Assembly: GCA_002007315.1 (NCBI GenBank)
Contig: LNZQ01000182.1
Coordinates: 1 to 59,631, forward strand
Origin: Epulopiscium sp. Nele67-Bin004
Lineage (GTDB): Bacteria > Bacillota_A > Clostridia > Lachnospirales > Cellulosilyticaceae
Reading direction: 5' to 3'
DNA length: 59,631 nucleotides
A model generated the notes under the pieces. That model had not been told where the DNA came from. It ran no database searches and was given only the letters and a program-made list of their open reading frames with translations. Made by a program: the position numbers and the translations under genes. Shown piece after piece: positions 9,155 to 17,410 of the stretch. The stretch's first letter is position 1. Every line of letters begins with the position of its first letter.

Positions 9155-9182
9155 TATCTAAGTGTTTAGAAAGGAAAGTGTT

Positions 9183-9917
9183 ATGCAACATAACGAATAT
9201 CGCAGATATTTATCAAATAGCAACACTGTAGCTTTGTTTATTCACGGCATACTTGGAACGCCAAATCACTTCAATAGTTTTATCCCCTTGTTGCCAAAAC
9301 GTTGGTCAGTGTGCAACTTATTGCTTGAGGGGCACGGGAAAGGCGTTGGTGATTTTGGGGAAGCTACTATGGCAGATTGGAAAAAACAAGTTGACGCTGA
9401 AGTAGCAAATTTATCAAAACTATACGATAACATAATAATAATTGCACATTCAATGGGCACACTTTTTGCTATAAACCTCTCTATAAAATATCCAAATGTG
9501 AGAGGTTTATTTTTGCTTGCACCACCACTAAAACCTATCGTCAAACCTCCAATAATTAAATCTTCAATAAAATTGTTGTATAGCGACCTTTCAGATGATG
9601 ACCCAATGAAAAATGCATATAGCATACAACTTGAAAAAAATTTGTTTAAATATTTATCTTGGGTACCAAATTATATGGATCTACTTAGAGAAATTGGTGC
9701 TACAAAAAAAGCGGTGGACAAAATTGCAGTGCCATGTTGGGCGTTTACATCAAAACATGATGAGCTTGTGCTTGCGTCGACGATAAATTATTTTGAGGGC
9801 AACAATATGATACGAAGTTTTTTGCTTGAGGAGTCTGGACACTTTAGTTATAGCGAAAAAGATTACGATTATTTGATAGATAATTTTAAGTTGTTTTGTG
9901 TGACTTGGGAGTTATAA
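9183..9917 (+). CDS. Alpha/beta hydrolase (carboxylesterase-like), cytoplasmic
   Basis: A 244-residue protein starting at the ATG at 9183 after GAAAGGAA. The oxyanion region HGILG (about 26), nucleophile elbow AHSMG, acidic residue in SKHDELV and catalytic His in ESGHFSYS make a complete Ser-Asp-His triad of the monoglyceride lipase/carboxylesterase class. No signal peptide. It is the probable last gene of the operon starting at 4079, 28 bp after the ATP-grasp gene. Together they suggest an amide or ester-forming step and a cleaving step next to peptide import. Confidence 0.85.
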   Translation: MQHNEYRRYLSNSNTVALFIHGILGTPNHFNSFIPLLPKRWSVCNLLLEGHGKGVGDFGEATMADWKKQVDAEVANLSKLYDNIIIIAHSMGTLFAINLSIKYPNVRGLFLLAPPLKPIVKPPIIKSSIKLLYSDLSDDDPMKNAYSIQLEKNLFKYLSWVPNYMDLLREIGATKKAVDKIAVPCWAFTSKHDELVLASTINYFEGNNMIRSFLLEESGHFSYSEKDYDYLIDNFKLFCVTWEL

Positions 9918-9993
9918 CAAAAATTTAACTTGCTACCGACAACTATATAATGTAAAATAAGTATGAAACATATATAAAAATAGGGGGAACCGA

Positions 9994-10740
9994 ATGCATA
10001 GACCTATCGGTACGTTAAGACCGTACAATCAGAAAAAAGACAAAAAGAAAATTGTGTTAAGAACTCTCCTAATATTGGCTATTTTAGCAATCGTAGGCTT
10101 TGGAGTATACGTTTCTATTTATTATGAAGCCGACGAGATAGCACAAGCAGCTTATCAGCAAGGGTTAGACGACGGAACAATTACAACGCAAGGCAATATG
10201 ACAATTATTACCCCAGAACGTCCAACAGATACGGGAATTATTTTTTATCCAGGGGCAAAAGTTGAAGCTATCGCTTATATTCCACTTTTGCAACAGCTTG
10301 CAGATGAAGGTTTTACAGTTGTGTTGATAGAAATGCCATTTAATATGGCTATTTTTGACTCAAACGCTGCAAAAGACGTTTTTAAAGTTGCAGAACTCCA
10401 AGATATTTCAAGTTGGTATATGATGGGGCACTCTATGGGCGGAGGTATGGCTAGCAACTATGCCTCAAAAAATCAAGACAAAGTGGACGGACTTCTTTTG
10501 ATTGGGGCGTACGTTTATGGTGACTATCCAACAGAAAAAGCGTTAACTATTTATGGAACGTTTAATGACAATCTTGAAGAAAAAATTGATTATACAGATA
10601 ATATTGTTATAATCGAAGGGGGCAATCACGCCCAGTATGGAAATTATGGTGAGCAAAAAGGCGATCCAACTGCAACTATAAGTGATGTAGAACAACAATC
10701 AATAACGGTAGATGCTATCGTTGACTTTTTAAGTAAATAA
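9994..10740 (+). CDS. Membrane-anchored alpha/beta hydrolase
   Basis: A 248-residue protein with a basic N-terminus and one membrane helix (about 23-44, VLRTLLILAILAIVGFGVYV), then an extracellular hydrolase of the dienelactone-hydrolase-like class. Visible triad parts: GHSMGGG nucleophile elbow (about 149-155) and GGNHAQYG near the end, with an Asp between. It is preceded by AGGGGGAA and begins 76 bp after the cytoplasmic hydrolase, so it may have its own promoter. The two hydrolases are not close paralogs. Confidence 0.85.
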   Translation: MHRPIGTLRPYNQKKDKKKIVLRTLLILAILAIVGFGVYVSIYYEADEIAQAAYQQGLDDGTITTQGNMTIITPERPTDTGIIFYPGAKVEAIAYIPLLQQLADEGFTVVLIEMPFNMAIFDSNAAKDVFKVAELQDISSWYMMGHSMGGGMASNYASKNQDKVDGLLLIGAYVYGDYPTEKALTIYGTFNDNLEEKIDYTDNIVIIEGGNHAQYGNYGEQKGDPTATISDVEQQSITVDAIVDFLSK

Positions 10741-10832
10741 TAGGTTTTTAATCACAAATATGAGTGATATTTAGCGAAAATTAATAAATAAAGCTTAAAA
10801 TAGTTAAGATTTAATCTAAAACGGCAATTTTT

Positions 10833-10866
10833 TAACCCTAAACTGTAACGAGTTTGGGGTTATTTT
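10833..10866 (+). terminator. Intrinsic terminator
   Basis: Stem TAACCCTAAACT/AGTTTGGGGTTA (one G-T pair) with a 6-nt loop, then TTTTTATTT. It lies 92 bp after the hydrolase stop and shuts off transcription before the next island. Confidence 0.85.
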
Positions 10867-10971
10867 TATTTCATATAATATATCATACGTATTCATTTAA
10901 TATAAGATAAAAGGTTACGAGGTCAAAATTAAATAAAAATAAGTTTTTTTTGATAAAAATTGAAAAAACTG

Positions 10972-11000
10972 TTGACAGGTATCTAAGAATATAGTATTAT
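10972..11000 (+). promoter_or_regulatory. Strong sigma-A promoter of the 11.1-13.1 kb island
   Basis: TTGACA (10972-10977), 17 nt, TATTAT (10995-11000). The start of transcription should be near 11007, leaving an A/T-rich leader of about 137 nt before the first gene. The 403-bp gap from 10741 holds only this promoter, the terminator and the leader. Confidence 0.85.
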
Positions 11001-11031
11001 AAATATTATAAAAAGCATTGAAAGTTGCTAC

Positions 11032-11046
11032 TTATTATCGTAATAA
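11032..11046. promoter_or_regulatory. Small palindrome in the island leader, possible operator
   Basis: TTATTA-TCG-TAATAA, a perfect 6+6 inverted repeat about 25 bp inside the transcript. Because the first gene product carries a ribbon-helix-helix-like domain, this could be an autoregulatory site. In A/T-rich DNA such palindromes also occur by chance. Confidence 0.3.
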
Positions 11047-11143
11047 TGACTATAATAGATTAATTTTATGCTAATATACTCATATTATATGTTTTTATTA
11101 TTGAAGTATTTTCTATGTTTATTAAATTTTAGGAGGTGCTAAA

Positions 11144-11869
11144 ATGAGACATCTATCGTTACCGCAGGAAGAATATAGCGAGCCCAGCAAAGCCGCAACT
11201 TTTTCAGTGCCTAGTGAATTAGTGAGTAAAATACGAATTGCAAATTCGGCAGCAAAAAAGAAAGGCATAAGTTTTACTCAGCCGACAATGATCAACGATA
11301 TGATTATTGAAATGCGGCGAAGTGATACAATAATTTTATATTCGATATCAGGGGTGCAGTATACAGGCAAAGAATTGTATAGGAAATATTTAGAAAGGAG
11401 TATAGTTCCTAACATGTATCGGCAATTGATTGATATTGAAAGGAAATTGCATGATGCTGCTCAAACCAAAGCTATCAATGAGGAATGCGTTAAAGACGGA
11501 AAACAAGTTGAAGTTTTCACAGTGGAGTTAGTTGACGCCATGTATCATAAAATTTGGCCTGAGTATAAAGCTCCGATTGCTAATATTTTACAACAGTTAA
11601 AAATTGATCTGGCTGTATATCTATTTGAGTCAGAAAAGCTAGACCGCCTTACGACTGACGAAATTAGCAGGATTGATGAAATTTATGACAATTTGATGCC
11701 TATTCAAGATGAATACAAGATATTAAGAGCTGTGGCTATATACAGAAATCGTAGAAGGCCTAATGTACTGGAGGCTCACGAAAAACAACTTTGGACACAA
11801 ATAGACGACTGGTACACAAATGAAATAGAAAATATACACAAACTATTAACACTAATGAAGGAGAAGTAG
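11144..11869 (+). CDS. Ribbon-helix-helix-like N-terminus plus helical domain, unknown function
   Basis: A 241-residue protein after AGGAGGTG. Residues about 18-59 have the layout of a ribbon-helix-helix DNA-binding fold: a short strand (ATFSVP), helix A (SELVSKIRIANSAAKKKG) and helix B (TQPTMINDMIIEM). A tail with GVQYTGKELY follows. The same strand-helix-helix-tail order recurs in the 85-aa protein at 12821. The remaining 155 residues are helical and charged, with no family I recognise. It is first in a four-gene set and its stop lies four bases before the next start. A DNA-binding regulator or partition-like role is an inference from the fold pattern only. Confidence 0.6.
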   Translation: MRHLSLPQEEYSEPSKAATFSVPSELVSKIRIANSAAKKKGISFTQPTMINDMIIEMRRSDTIILYSISGVQYTGKELYRKYLERSIVPNMYRQLIDIERKLHDAAQTKAINEECVKDGKQVEVFTVELVDAMYHKIWPEYKAPIANILQQLKIDLAVYLFESEKLDRLTTDEISRIDEIYDNLMPIQDEYKILRAVAIYRNRRRPNVLEAHEKQLWTQIDDWYTNEIENIHKLLTLMKEK

Positions 11870-11872
11870 AAG

Positions 11873-12502
11873 ATGAAATTACTAACAGTACTAACAATAG
11901 AGGAAATATTGGAATTAGAGGAGAGCATTCATGAACGCTTAAAAGAAGACAAAGAGTATAAGTACGATGAATATGTAGACGAAGCTGACGATATGGATGA
12001 AGTTCCACTGAGTCTGGAAGAATATATGCAGGAATATAAGCGAGATCATCACAACGAATACACTCTCGATTGGGAGCATGAAGTTGAAGAACTTATTAAC
12101 GAAAGAGGAATCGCGCCGATTTACTATGATAAATCAAGCGGTAAATTTTATAAAACGCAAGAGGATATTCCTGACACTGTTAAGCAAGACGACATAAAAG
12201 TAGTTGATCCCATGCTTCAATTTAGGGCAGCAAGAATTTGGAACGAGCTTAGAAGAGGCAATTATTCTGGATCGGTTGAAGGAGCATTGGAAGTCTTTAT
12301 AGCAAAAGAATTTGGACTAGACTTAACAGTCGCAACGGAAATTTCTTCGTGGAACGTACTAACAGGTTTTATTAAACCTAAAATGGACGCTTTAAGTGGT
12401 GAAGAACTGTTTTACCTAATACTTAAAGCATTGATTGGAATTAGAAATTCAGGTATAAACGCTTATATTCAAACAGCAGCTCGCATGGCATGCAACAATT
12501 AA
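11873..12502 (+). CDS. Unknown acidic protein, 209 aa
   Basis: Not recognised. It is strongly acidic in residues 10-75 (runs such as EADDMDEVPLSLEEYMQEYK) and more mixed and helical afterwards (AARIWNELRRG, GEELFYLILKALIGIRNSG). No signal peptide or membrane helix. It starts three bases after the stop of the ribbon-helix-helix gene, with GGAGAAG overlapping that stop, so the two are almost certainly co-translated partners. Confidence 0.65.
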   Translation: MKLLTVLTIEEILELEESIHERLKEDKEYKYDEYVDEADDMDEVPLSLEEYMQEYKRDHHNEYTLDWEHEVEELINERGIAPIYYDKSSGKFYKTQEDIPDTVKQDDIKVVDPMLQFRAARIWNELRRGNYSGSVEGALEVFIAKEFGLDLTVATEISSWNVLTGFIKPKMDALSGEELFYLILKALIGIRNSGINAYIQTAARMACNN

Positions 12503-12515
12503 TAAATAAAACATT

Positions 12516-12837
12516 AAAAAAGGAGAATATTTATGAGATATTTTGTTACAAATCAAGCTAAGGTATCAGAGGCATCAACAACTATTATTATATCACACGA
12601 AAAATCAAATTTTGGATGTGATGGCGCGAATGAATTACAGGGGACTAACACGACATACAATGAAGGGTTAACTGATGGGAGTAGTACGTGTGGCAATACC
12701 AACAAAAAATTATCTAAATAAAGTTAGCGTGTTCTAATATAGGTTGTTGAATAATTAGAGCATTGCCTGCAATAAAATTACAAAAACATGTAACTAAAAC
12801 CTGAAAAAAGGAGAATATTTATGAGATATTTTGTTAC
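12516..12837 (+). repeat. 34-bp direct repeat marking a tandem gene duplication
   Basis: Bases 12516-12549 and 12804-12837 are identical over 34 bp, covering the ribosome site, start codon and first six codons of two successive genes. Downstream of it the two genes diverge sharply. Confidence 0.9.
12533..12721 (+). pseudogene. Probable decayed duplicate of the 85-aa gene
   Basis: Encodes 62 residues. It begins MRYFVT..AK exactly like the 12821 product and shares scattered positions (NELQ, TY.E, D...S), but the segment that forms helices A and B in the intact copy has become Gly/Asn/Thr-rich and the tail with QYS..DLY is lost. The ribosome site is perfect, so it may still be translated. The pattern fits a duplicate that lost its fold through frame-disturbing changes; a diverged functional microprotein is the alternative. 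Confidence 0.5.
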
Positions 12838-13078
12838 TAAATCAGCTAAAATACCAACGACATCATTAACCTTTAATCTACTTGAATCAAATGCGCGTTT
12901 TATACACGGAGTCGTAAACGAACTACAAGAAATGGGCATTGATATGACATATAGCGAAGTGATTAGCGACATGCTTAGTGCATATATAGATAGTGATGGA
13001 AAAATTATTCAAGTAAACGAGACGCAATACAGCGTGCAAGATTTATACGACGAAGCACAAGAAGTAGCAACTTCATAG
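12821..13078 (+). CDS. Small ribbon-helix-helix-like protein, 85 aa
   Basis: Starts at ATG after AAAGGAGAA. A predicted strand (SLTFNL), helix A (ESNARFIHGVVNELQEMG) and helix B (TYSEVISDMLSAYI) are followed by a tail with VNETQYSVQDLY. That tail matches GVQYTGKELY in the 241-aa protein, so the two share one domain of about 70 residues. It is last in the island and followed by a terminator. Likely a DNA-binding dimer; target unknown. Confidence 0.6.
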   Translation: MRYFVTKSAKIPTTSLTFNLLESNARFIHGVVNELQEMGIDMTYSEVISDMLSAYIDSDGKIIQVNETQYSVQDLYDEAQEVATS

Positions 13079-13091
13079 TATAACTATTTAG

Positions 13092-13125
13092 AAAAAAGTG
13101 AGAGCGATTAAGCCCTCACTTTTTT
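13092..13125. terminator. Bidirectional intrinsic terminator
   Basis: Stem AAAAAAGTGAG/CTCACTTTTTT with a 12-nt loop, flanked by A and T runs, between the island and the convergent MATE gene. Confidence 0.88.
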
Positions 13126-14510
13126 TATGCCGTTACACCTTCTTCAAAATGTGTTTCAAGCTCTGTTTTAAATTTCATAAGTAGTAAAATACCTAAGCCA
13201 GCAGTAAGTAAATCTGCCGTTGGCTGTGCAAAATATATACCATCAAGTCCCATAACAGCTGAATATATTAATAGCGTTGGTAAAAATATAACGCCTTGTC
13301 TTGAAATGGCGATAATACCACCTTGCTTGGCGTTTCCTGTTGCTTGGAATGTTAACATGGCAAAAAACGTTAATCCAAGTAACGGTAAGAAAATTGTGTT
13401 GTACCTAACAAAACGTGTACCCATAGCAATAATTTCTTCATTGTTCGTAAAAATACTAACTAAGTGTGGGGCAATAAATTGTGATATAACTGATAGCACA
13501 AATGTAAATGCTACGATAGTCTTTAGTGCAAAATAAAAACATTCGTAAAATCTCTCTTTATTTTTTGCACCATAACAGTATGACGCAAGGGGTTGATATC
13601 CTTGAAGGTATCCCATTATGCAACAAAATTTTATTGTATTAATTTTTAATACTAGCCCATATGCTGACTGGAAGTTTGCAGCAACAAGTTCTGTAGGTGC
13701 ATAAGCATTTGCAGCGATATTTGTAAATGATACTGCAACAACGGCTAAAAGTTGATTTATACCGATTGGCAATCCAGAGCGCAGTATATCGACTAAAATT
13801 TTATCTTTAAGTGTGAAAAACTTTACCCTAATTGGAGATCCAGATTTTTCTGATATAAAATGTGAACCAATATATAAAAATCCGATAGCTTGAGCAACTG
13901 TTGTAGCCATAGATGCCCCTCTAATTCCCATATTTAATCCAAATCCACCAAGCTCAAACATAAAAATTGGATCTAAAATAATATTTGATATTGCACCAAG
14001 CGAAAGTGCTTTCATCGATAAAATAGCTTTTGTTTGAGCACGTGCAATGTTGTTAAATGATTGGTTTGGTATCGAAAAAACAGCTCCAATATACATCCAA
14101 TATCCGTATTCAAGAGCAGTAGGCATAACTGTGTCTGTCGTTCCAAATAACCTGAAAATTGGCTCTATCCAAAGAAAGCCAACAAGCATAAACAAAATAC
14201 CAGTTGTGATTGCGATAATTACAGTTGTTGAAATTAGATTGTTGGCATAATCGTTTTTTCCAGCACCAAGTGCTCGCCCAACTGCTGCTGCACAACCTGC
14301 CCCCAACACTTGCCCCAAAGCAGTCATAAGCGACATAATAGGAAACGCTACTGATACGGCTGCGAGTGCCAAGTCATCGTTTAGCATTCCTATAAAGAAA
14401 GTATCAACCAAGTTGTAAATCGCCATAACCATCATAGCCGATATTGCAGGGATACCGATTTTCATAATAGCTTTGGCGACGGGCATTTCACCCAGAATTT
14501 CATTATTCAT
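13125..14510 (-). CDS. MATE-family multidrug/Na+ efflux transporter
   Basis: A 461-residue membrane protein with about twelve spans in two repeated halves, the usual MATE length. Typical MATE patterns include GIPAISAMMVMAIYNLVDTFFIG at the start (first 40 residues), GAGCAAAVGRALGAGK (about 67-82) and SYCYGAKN in the second half. It exports organic cations or drugs in exchange for Na+ or H+. The ribosome site is AAGGAGG. It faces left, converging with the ribbon-helix-helix island, and a palindrome upstream suggests repressor control. Confidence 0.95.
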   Translation of the reverse strand: MNNEILGEMPVAKAIMKIGIPAISAMMVMAIYNLVDTFFIGMLNDDLALAAVSVAFPIMSLMTALGQVLGAGCAAAVGRALGAGKNDYANNLISTTVIIAITTGILFMLVGFLWIEPIFRLFGTTDTVMPTALEYGYWMYIGAVFSIPNQSFNNIARAQTKAILSMKALSLGAISNIILDPIFMFELGGFGLNMGIRGASMATTVAQAIGFLYIGSHFISEKSGSPIRVKFFTLKDKILVDILRSGLPIGINQLLAVVAVSFTNIAANAYAPTELVAANFQSAYGLVLKINTIKFCCIMGYLQGYQPLASYCYGAKNKERFYECFYFALKTIVAFTFVLSVISQFIAPHLVSIFTNNEEIIAMGTRFVRYNTIFLPLLGLTFFAMLTFQATGNAKQGGIIAISRQGVIFLPTLLIYSAVMGLDGIYFAQPTADLLTAGLGILLLMKFKTELETHFEEGVTA

Positions 14511-14521
14511 AAATCCTCCTT

Positions 14522-14552
14522 ATGTAGTACGTTTTATATAAGTGTACCACAT
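14522..14552. promoter_or_regulatory. Inverted repeat upstream of MATE gene, likely operator
   Basis: ATGTAGTAC (14522-14530) and GTACCACAT (14544-14552) form a 9-bp inverted repeat with one mismatch, spaced 13 nt, 12 bp before the MATE start. Between the arms is an A/T core (TTTATATAA) that could be the -10 region. The geometry resembles TetR- or MarR-type operators; no such regulator is in the window. Confidence 0.5.
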
Positions 14553-14713
14553 AGGGGGCGTACTTTCAATTTACAAAATTTGTTTAAATATATTTTATCC
14601 AATTTTTTCAAAAATGCAAGGGGTTTTTTTAAAAAAATATTTTTTATTTTTTTGTGAATAGCTTTTGTTTTTGATGGCAATAATCCAATAAATAGTTAGA
14701 GAGGAGCGTCAAA

Positions 14714-15679
14714 ATGGAACTTGTTATACCAGAAATTTGCAATAAATCAGTACAACAGAGATTGCTAAATATTATTGATGATATTTTAACTAATAAAGAA
14801 ATTTACATTAGGGAATTTGAGCTTTATTTTGAACAAAGTTGGCATCATGGTGGATTTATTACAAAACATCATTCGGAACTAGTGCCTATTACCATTACAA
14901 ATGTCAACGAAACAATAGAATGGAAAGCCATTAACAACTTATGTGATTTTCTAAATGAATTTTATGTATATGATAATGAAAAGGTAGTTAATGAGGCAGA
15001 GAGGAGATTTAATGAAATTATTGATGAGTTTATTCCTTTAAATAGATATATAAATTTAGATGACCCATCTGATGAGGTTTATGATTATATAGATAAAGTA
15101 AATGATTTATGGTTTGAGATGTTTTATGATATTTTGAACAGTATAGATTATGTTTTTTATTGGAAAAAGCTTAGCAAAAAAATCCCACAAGGTACTAGCC
15201 GAGCTAAGTTTTGGACACCAGAAGTAGAAGCGTACTTAAAAGATATTTTGCCAAGTATTTTAACAGATACAATTGAAAGTTGTACCCCTCATCTATGGCG
15301 ACCTAAAGAAATTAGCTCGATTGATCATCATGGCAGACTTAGAGTTGATCGAAATTCAGGAGAAGTATACGAGGCATCAAAAGAAACTATAGATAAAATG
15401 TTGGGTGTTAACAAAAACCTGAAATATCTAGTTGAAAATTTGTATGCAGGAACTTGGATGGCAACTTATGAGGCAGGGCGTGGAAAAGAATGGATAACAT
15501 ATAAATTTATTGTGATGAATAAGGCATTTAGACTGATTGAACGATATGTGGAAGGTATTGAGCTTACTTCTAATATAGGAGAGTTTAGGTGTAAAATTGA
15601 ACAAACATACAACAATTGGATAAAACAGCAACCAATGTTAAATTATTACAACAAAGTTGTAGAATCATTGAAAAATTAG
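14714..15679 (+). CDS. Unknown protein, 321 aa
   Basis: Not recognised. AGAGAGGAG precedes the ATG. The sequence is helical, acidic in the first half and rich in Tyr and Trp; residues 185-215 contain a denser polar patch (CTPHLWRPKEIS, DHHGRLRVDRNSGEVYEA) that could be a functional site. No signal peptide or membrane helix. It is flanked by its own A/T-rich upstream region and by a sigma-28-like promoter that begins right at its stop. Confidence 0.6.
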   Translation: MELVIPEICNKSVQQRLLNIIDDILTNKEIYIREFELYFEQSWHHGGFITKHHSELVPITITNVNETIEWKAINNLCDFLNEFYVYDNEKVVNEAERRFNEIIDEFIPLNRYINLDDPSDEVYDYIDKVNDLWFEMFYDILNSIDYVFYWKKLSKKIPQGTSRAKFWTPEVEAYLKDILPSILTDTIESCTPHLWRPKEISSIDHHGRLRVDRNSGEVYEASKETIDKMLGVNKNLKYLVENLYAGTWMATYEAGRGKEWITYKFIVMNKAFRLIERYVEGIELTSNIGEFRCKIEQTYNNWIKQQPMLNYYNKVVESLKN

Positions 15680-15707
15680 TAAATATTAATAGTAAACAAG
15701 CCGATAT
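15680..15707 (+). promoter_or_regulatory. Sigma-28 (SigD/FliA)-like promoter
   Basis: TAAA (15680-15683), 16 nt, GCCGATAT (15700-15707), against the family consensus TAAA-N15-GCCGATAA. Transcription would start about 110 bp before the zinc-ribbon gene at 15826. Confidence 0.5.
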
Positions 15708-15825
15708 ATATGTATATATAATACCCAAAATGTGACATACATAAAAACTTGTAATCGGTAAATATAAAATAAACTTAATTTGGGGGAACAATATAATCCT
15801 GAATTAGATAAAGTCGGGGGAGTTT

Positions 15826-16518
15826 ATGTTAAGCAAACAAACAAATTTTAAATGTAAACAATGTAGTTTTGAACGAGAATATAGAACAAGCGGGGTTGAA
15901 TTTGATCAATTTATTGACAAGCAAAAAGTAACTGATCCAAAACACGCTGAATTGGTATCAAAAGTAGATGATGTGTTGTGTGCAGGCACACTATTATATG
16001 CTTGTGAATGTTGTTATGAAATAGGCGAATATTATTATTATAGATTTACAGTTAATAACATAGAGTGTGAGCCTACACACCACTGTAAAAAGTGTGATGG
16101 AACGCTTGTACCTCTAATTAATTTGAAAGATAAGCGTAACTATGATGTATCAAACAATATAAATGATAATGAACATCGCAAAATTGCACTATCTGGGGAA
16201 GACAATTGGCATTTATCAGATGGAGGATTTGGAGCATATAAATGTGAATGTTGCGGAAACTTAAAAGGTAAATATTTTTATGTGTTGTCTGATGGCGAAA
16301 ACTTTTTGAAGCCTACTTATAAATGTGGTTTTTGTGGGGGGAGTATGAACTATTTGCCAGAATGGAAATCAACTGACCAATGGCGACAATTTGAAATGCC
16401 AGTACAAAGTAATGGTAAATCAAAACTGTATTATGTGCTAGATAAAGATAACAATATAATGAATTTAAAATGTCCATCTTGCACAGAAGGTCTGTTAAAC
16501 GTCGGGATTAATGAATAA
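15826..16518 (+). CDS. Multi-zinc-ribbon protein, 230 aa
   Basis: Six Cys pairs are spaced along the protein: CKQC (about 12), CECC (about 64), CKKC (about 87), CECC (about 143), CGFC (about 170) and CPSC (about 221). They fit three zinc ribbons of two knuckles each, giving three similar units of roughly 70 residues (the YYYYRFTV and KYFYVLSD strands align between ribbons). No other domain is visible. A role in nucleic-acid or protein binding is possible but not shown. The start has GGGGGAG seven bases upstream. Confidence 0.7.
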   Translation: MLSKQTNFKCKQCSFEREYRTSGVEFDQFIDKQKVTDPKHAELVSKVDDVLCAGTLLYACECCYEIGEYYYYRFTVNNIECEPTHHCKKCDGTLVPLINLKDKRNYDVSNNINDNEHRKIALSGEDNWHLSDGGFGAYKCECCGNLKGKYFYVLSDGENFLKPTYKCGFCGGSMNYLPEWKSTDQWRQFEMPVQSNGKSKLYYVLDKDNNIMNLKCPSCTEGLLNVGINE

Positions 16519-16591
16519 TCTACACTCCTTGGTTATGGCATATTTGAAAGTAAATTAGTCGATGGTACAATGTATCAGCTTTTTTTTGTGT

Positions 16592-16618
16592 TAAATATTG
16601 GACATAAAATGACGATAA
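16592..16618 (+). promoter_or_regulatory. Sigma-28 (SigD/FliA)-like promoter
   Basis: TAAA (16592-16595), exactly 15 nt, GACGATAA (16611-16618); only one base differs from the TAAA-N15-GCCGATAA consensus. It lies 40 bp before the gene at 16658. Confidence 0.65.
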
Positions 16619-16657
16619 ACTTTATATATAACTTTATTTTTTGAAGGAGAGATATTT

Positions 16658-17296
16658 ATGAGTTTTTCGACTAGTTTATTAAACAATCACCCCGGCATCA
16701 ACATGACAAGCAATTTTAATCCACAACACATGCAAAGCAATTCTGTAGGTTCGTCAAATGGATTTGCACACCTTATGTCAAAACCAACGAATGGTGCAAA
16801 CTTTGTAACGCAATTTCAACCACCATCTACTACTACAGAAACATCATATGATTGGCAAAGTTACGTTAGTGTGACTGCTCCAACAGATGAAAATGATTAT
16901 TACGAAGTTAGTTACACAGATGCAGATGGAAATGAAATAACACAGCAAATTAATCTTGATGAGATTGATGGGCACAGTTCAACTTTTGCCGAGCTTGCGG
17001 TGTTAAGTAGTGCAGGCTACATAAGCCAAGACATTGGAACTTTGCTTGAGTCACAATTTATGGACGAAGATGGAAATATTGATTTTGATAAATCAGTTGA
17101 TATGTTGCAAACTGTTGGGGACACAATTAGAGATAGCCTTAATAGTGGTGACTTTGCTACGGCAAAAAAATATTTAGCTGAAGGAAAGTTTTTTAATGAT
17201 TTTGCATTAGGGACTGATGAAAATGACCCAGTTCAACACTTTATGCGAATGAATGCACAAAACTATAAACAAGATTTGCTTAAAATTTTAGGATAA
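16658..17296 (+). CDS. Unknown protein, probably in the motility regulon
   Basis: A 212-residue protein with a low-complexity polar N-terminus (Asn, Ser, Thr, Gln, Met to about residue 60), then an acidic region with DADGNEITQQINLDEID and DEDGNIDFDKSVDMLQ. It has no classical signal peptide, Cys residues or membrane span. A low-complexity polar start without a cleavable signal is common in substrates of the flagellar export apparatus. Together with the near-consensus sigma-28 promoter, a flagellum- or chemotaxis-linked role is the best inference. Ribosome site GAAGGAGAG. Confidence 0.65.
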   Translation: MSFSTSLLNNHPGINMTSNFNPQHMQSNSVGSSNGFAHLMSKPTNGANFVTQFQPPSTTTETSYDWQSYVSVTAPTDENDYYEVSYTDADGNEITQQINLDEIDGHSSTFAELAVLSSAGYISQDIGTLLESQFMDEDGNIDFDKSVDMLQTVGDTIRDSLNSGDFATAKKYLAEGKFFNDFALGTDENDPVQHFMRMNAQNYKQDLLKILG

Positions 17297-17305
17297 TTTT
17301 TATAT

Positions 17306-17332
17306 GGGACGTCTTAGGCGTCCTACTTTTTT
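17306..17332 (+). terminator. Intrinsic terminator
   Basis: Stem GGGACG/CGTCCT around TCTTAGG, followed by ACTTTTTTT. Confidence 0.8.
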
Positions 17333-17410
17333 TGCGAATTTTTGTGTCATTTTGTGTCCTAAAAGCATACAATATATTAGACAAACTCCACATTTAAGGG
17401 GGAAAACCGT

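Noticed and set aside
17368..17373. Promoter for the orphan Cache gene based on TACAAT at 17368
   Set aside because: No acceptable -35 element at 16-18 nt; the shared AGCATACAATAT with 1792 was judged coincidental.
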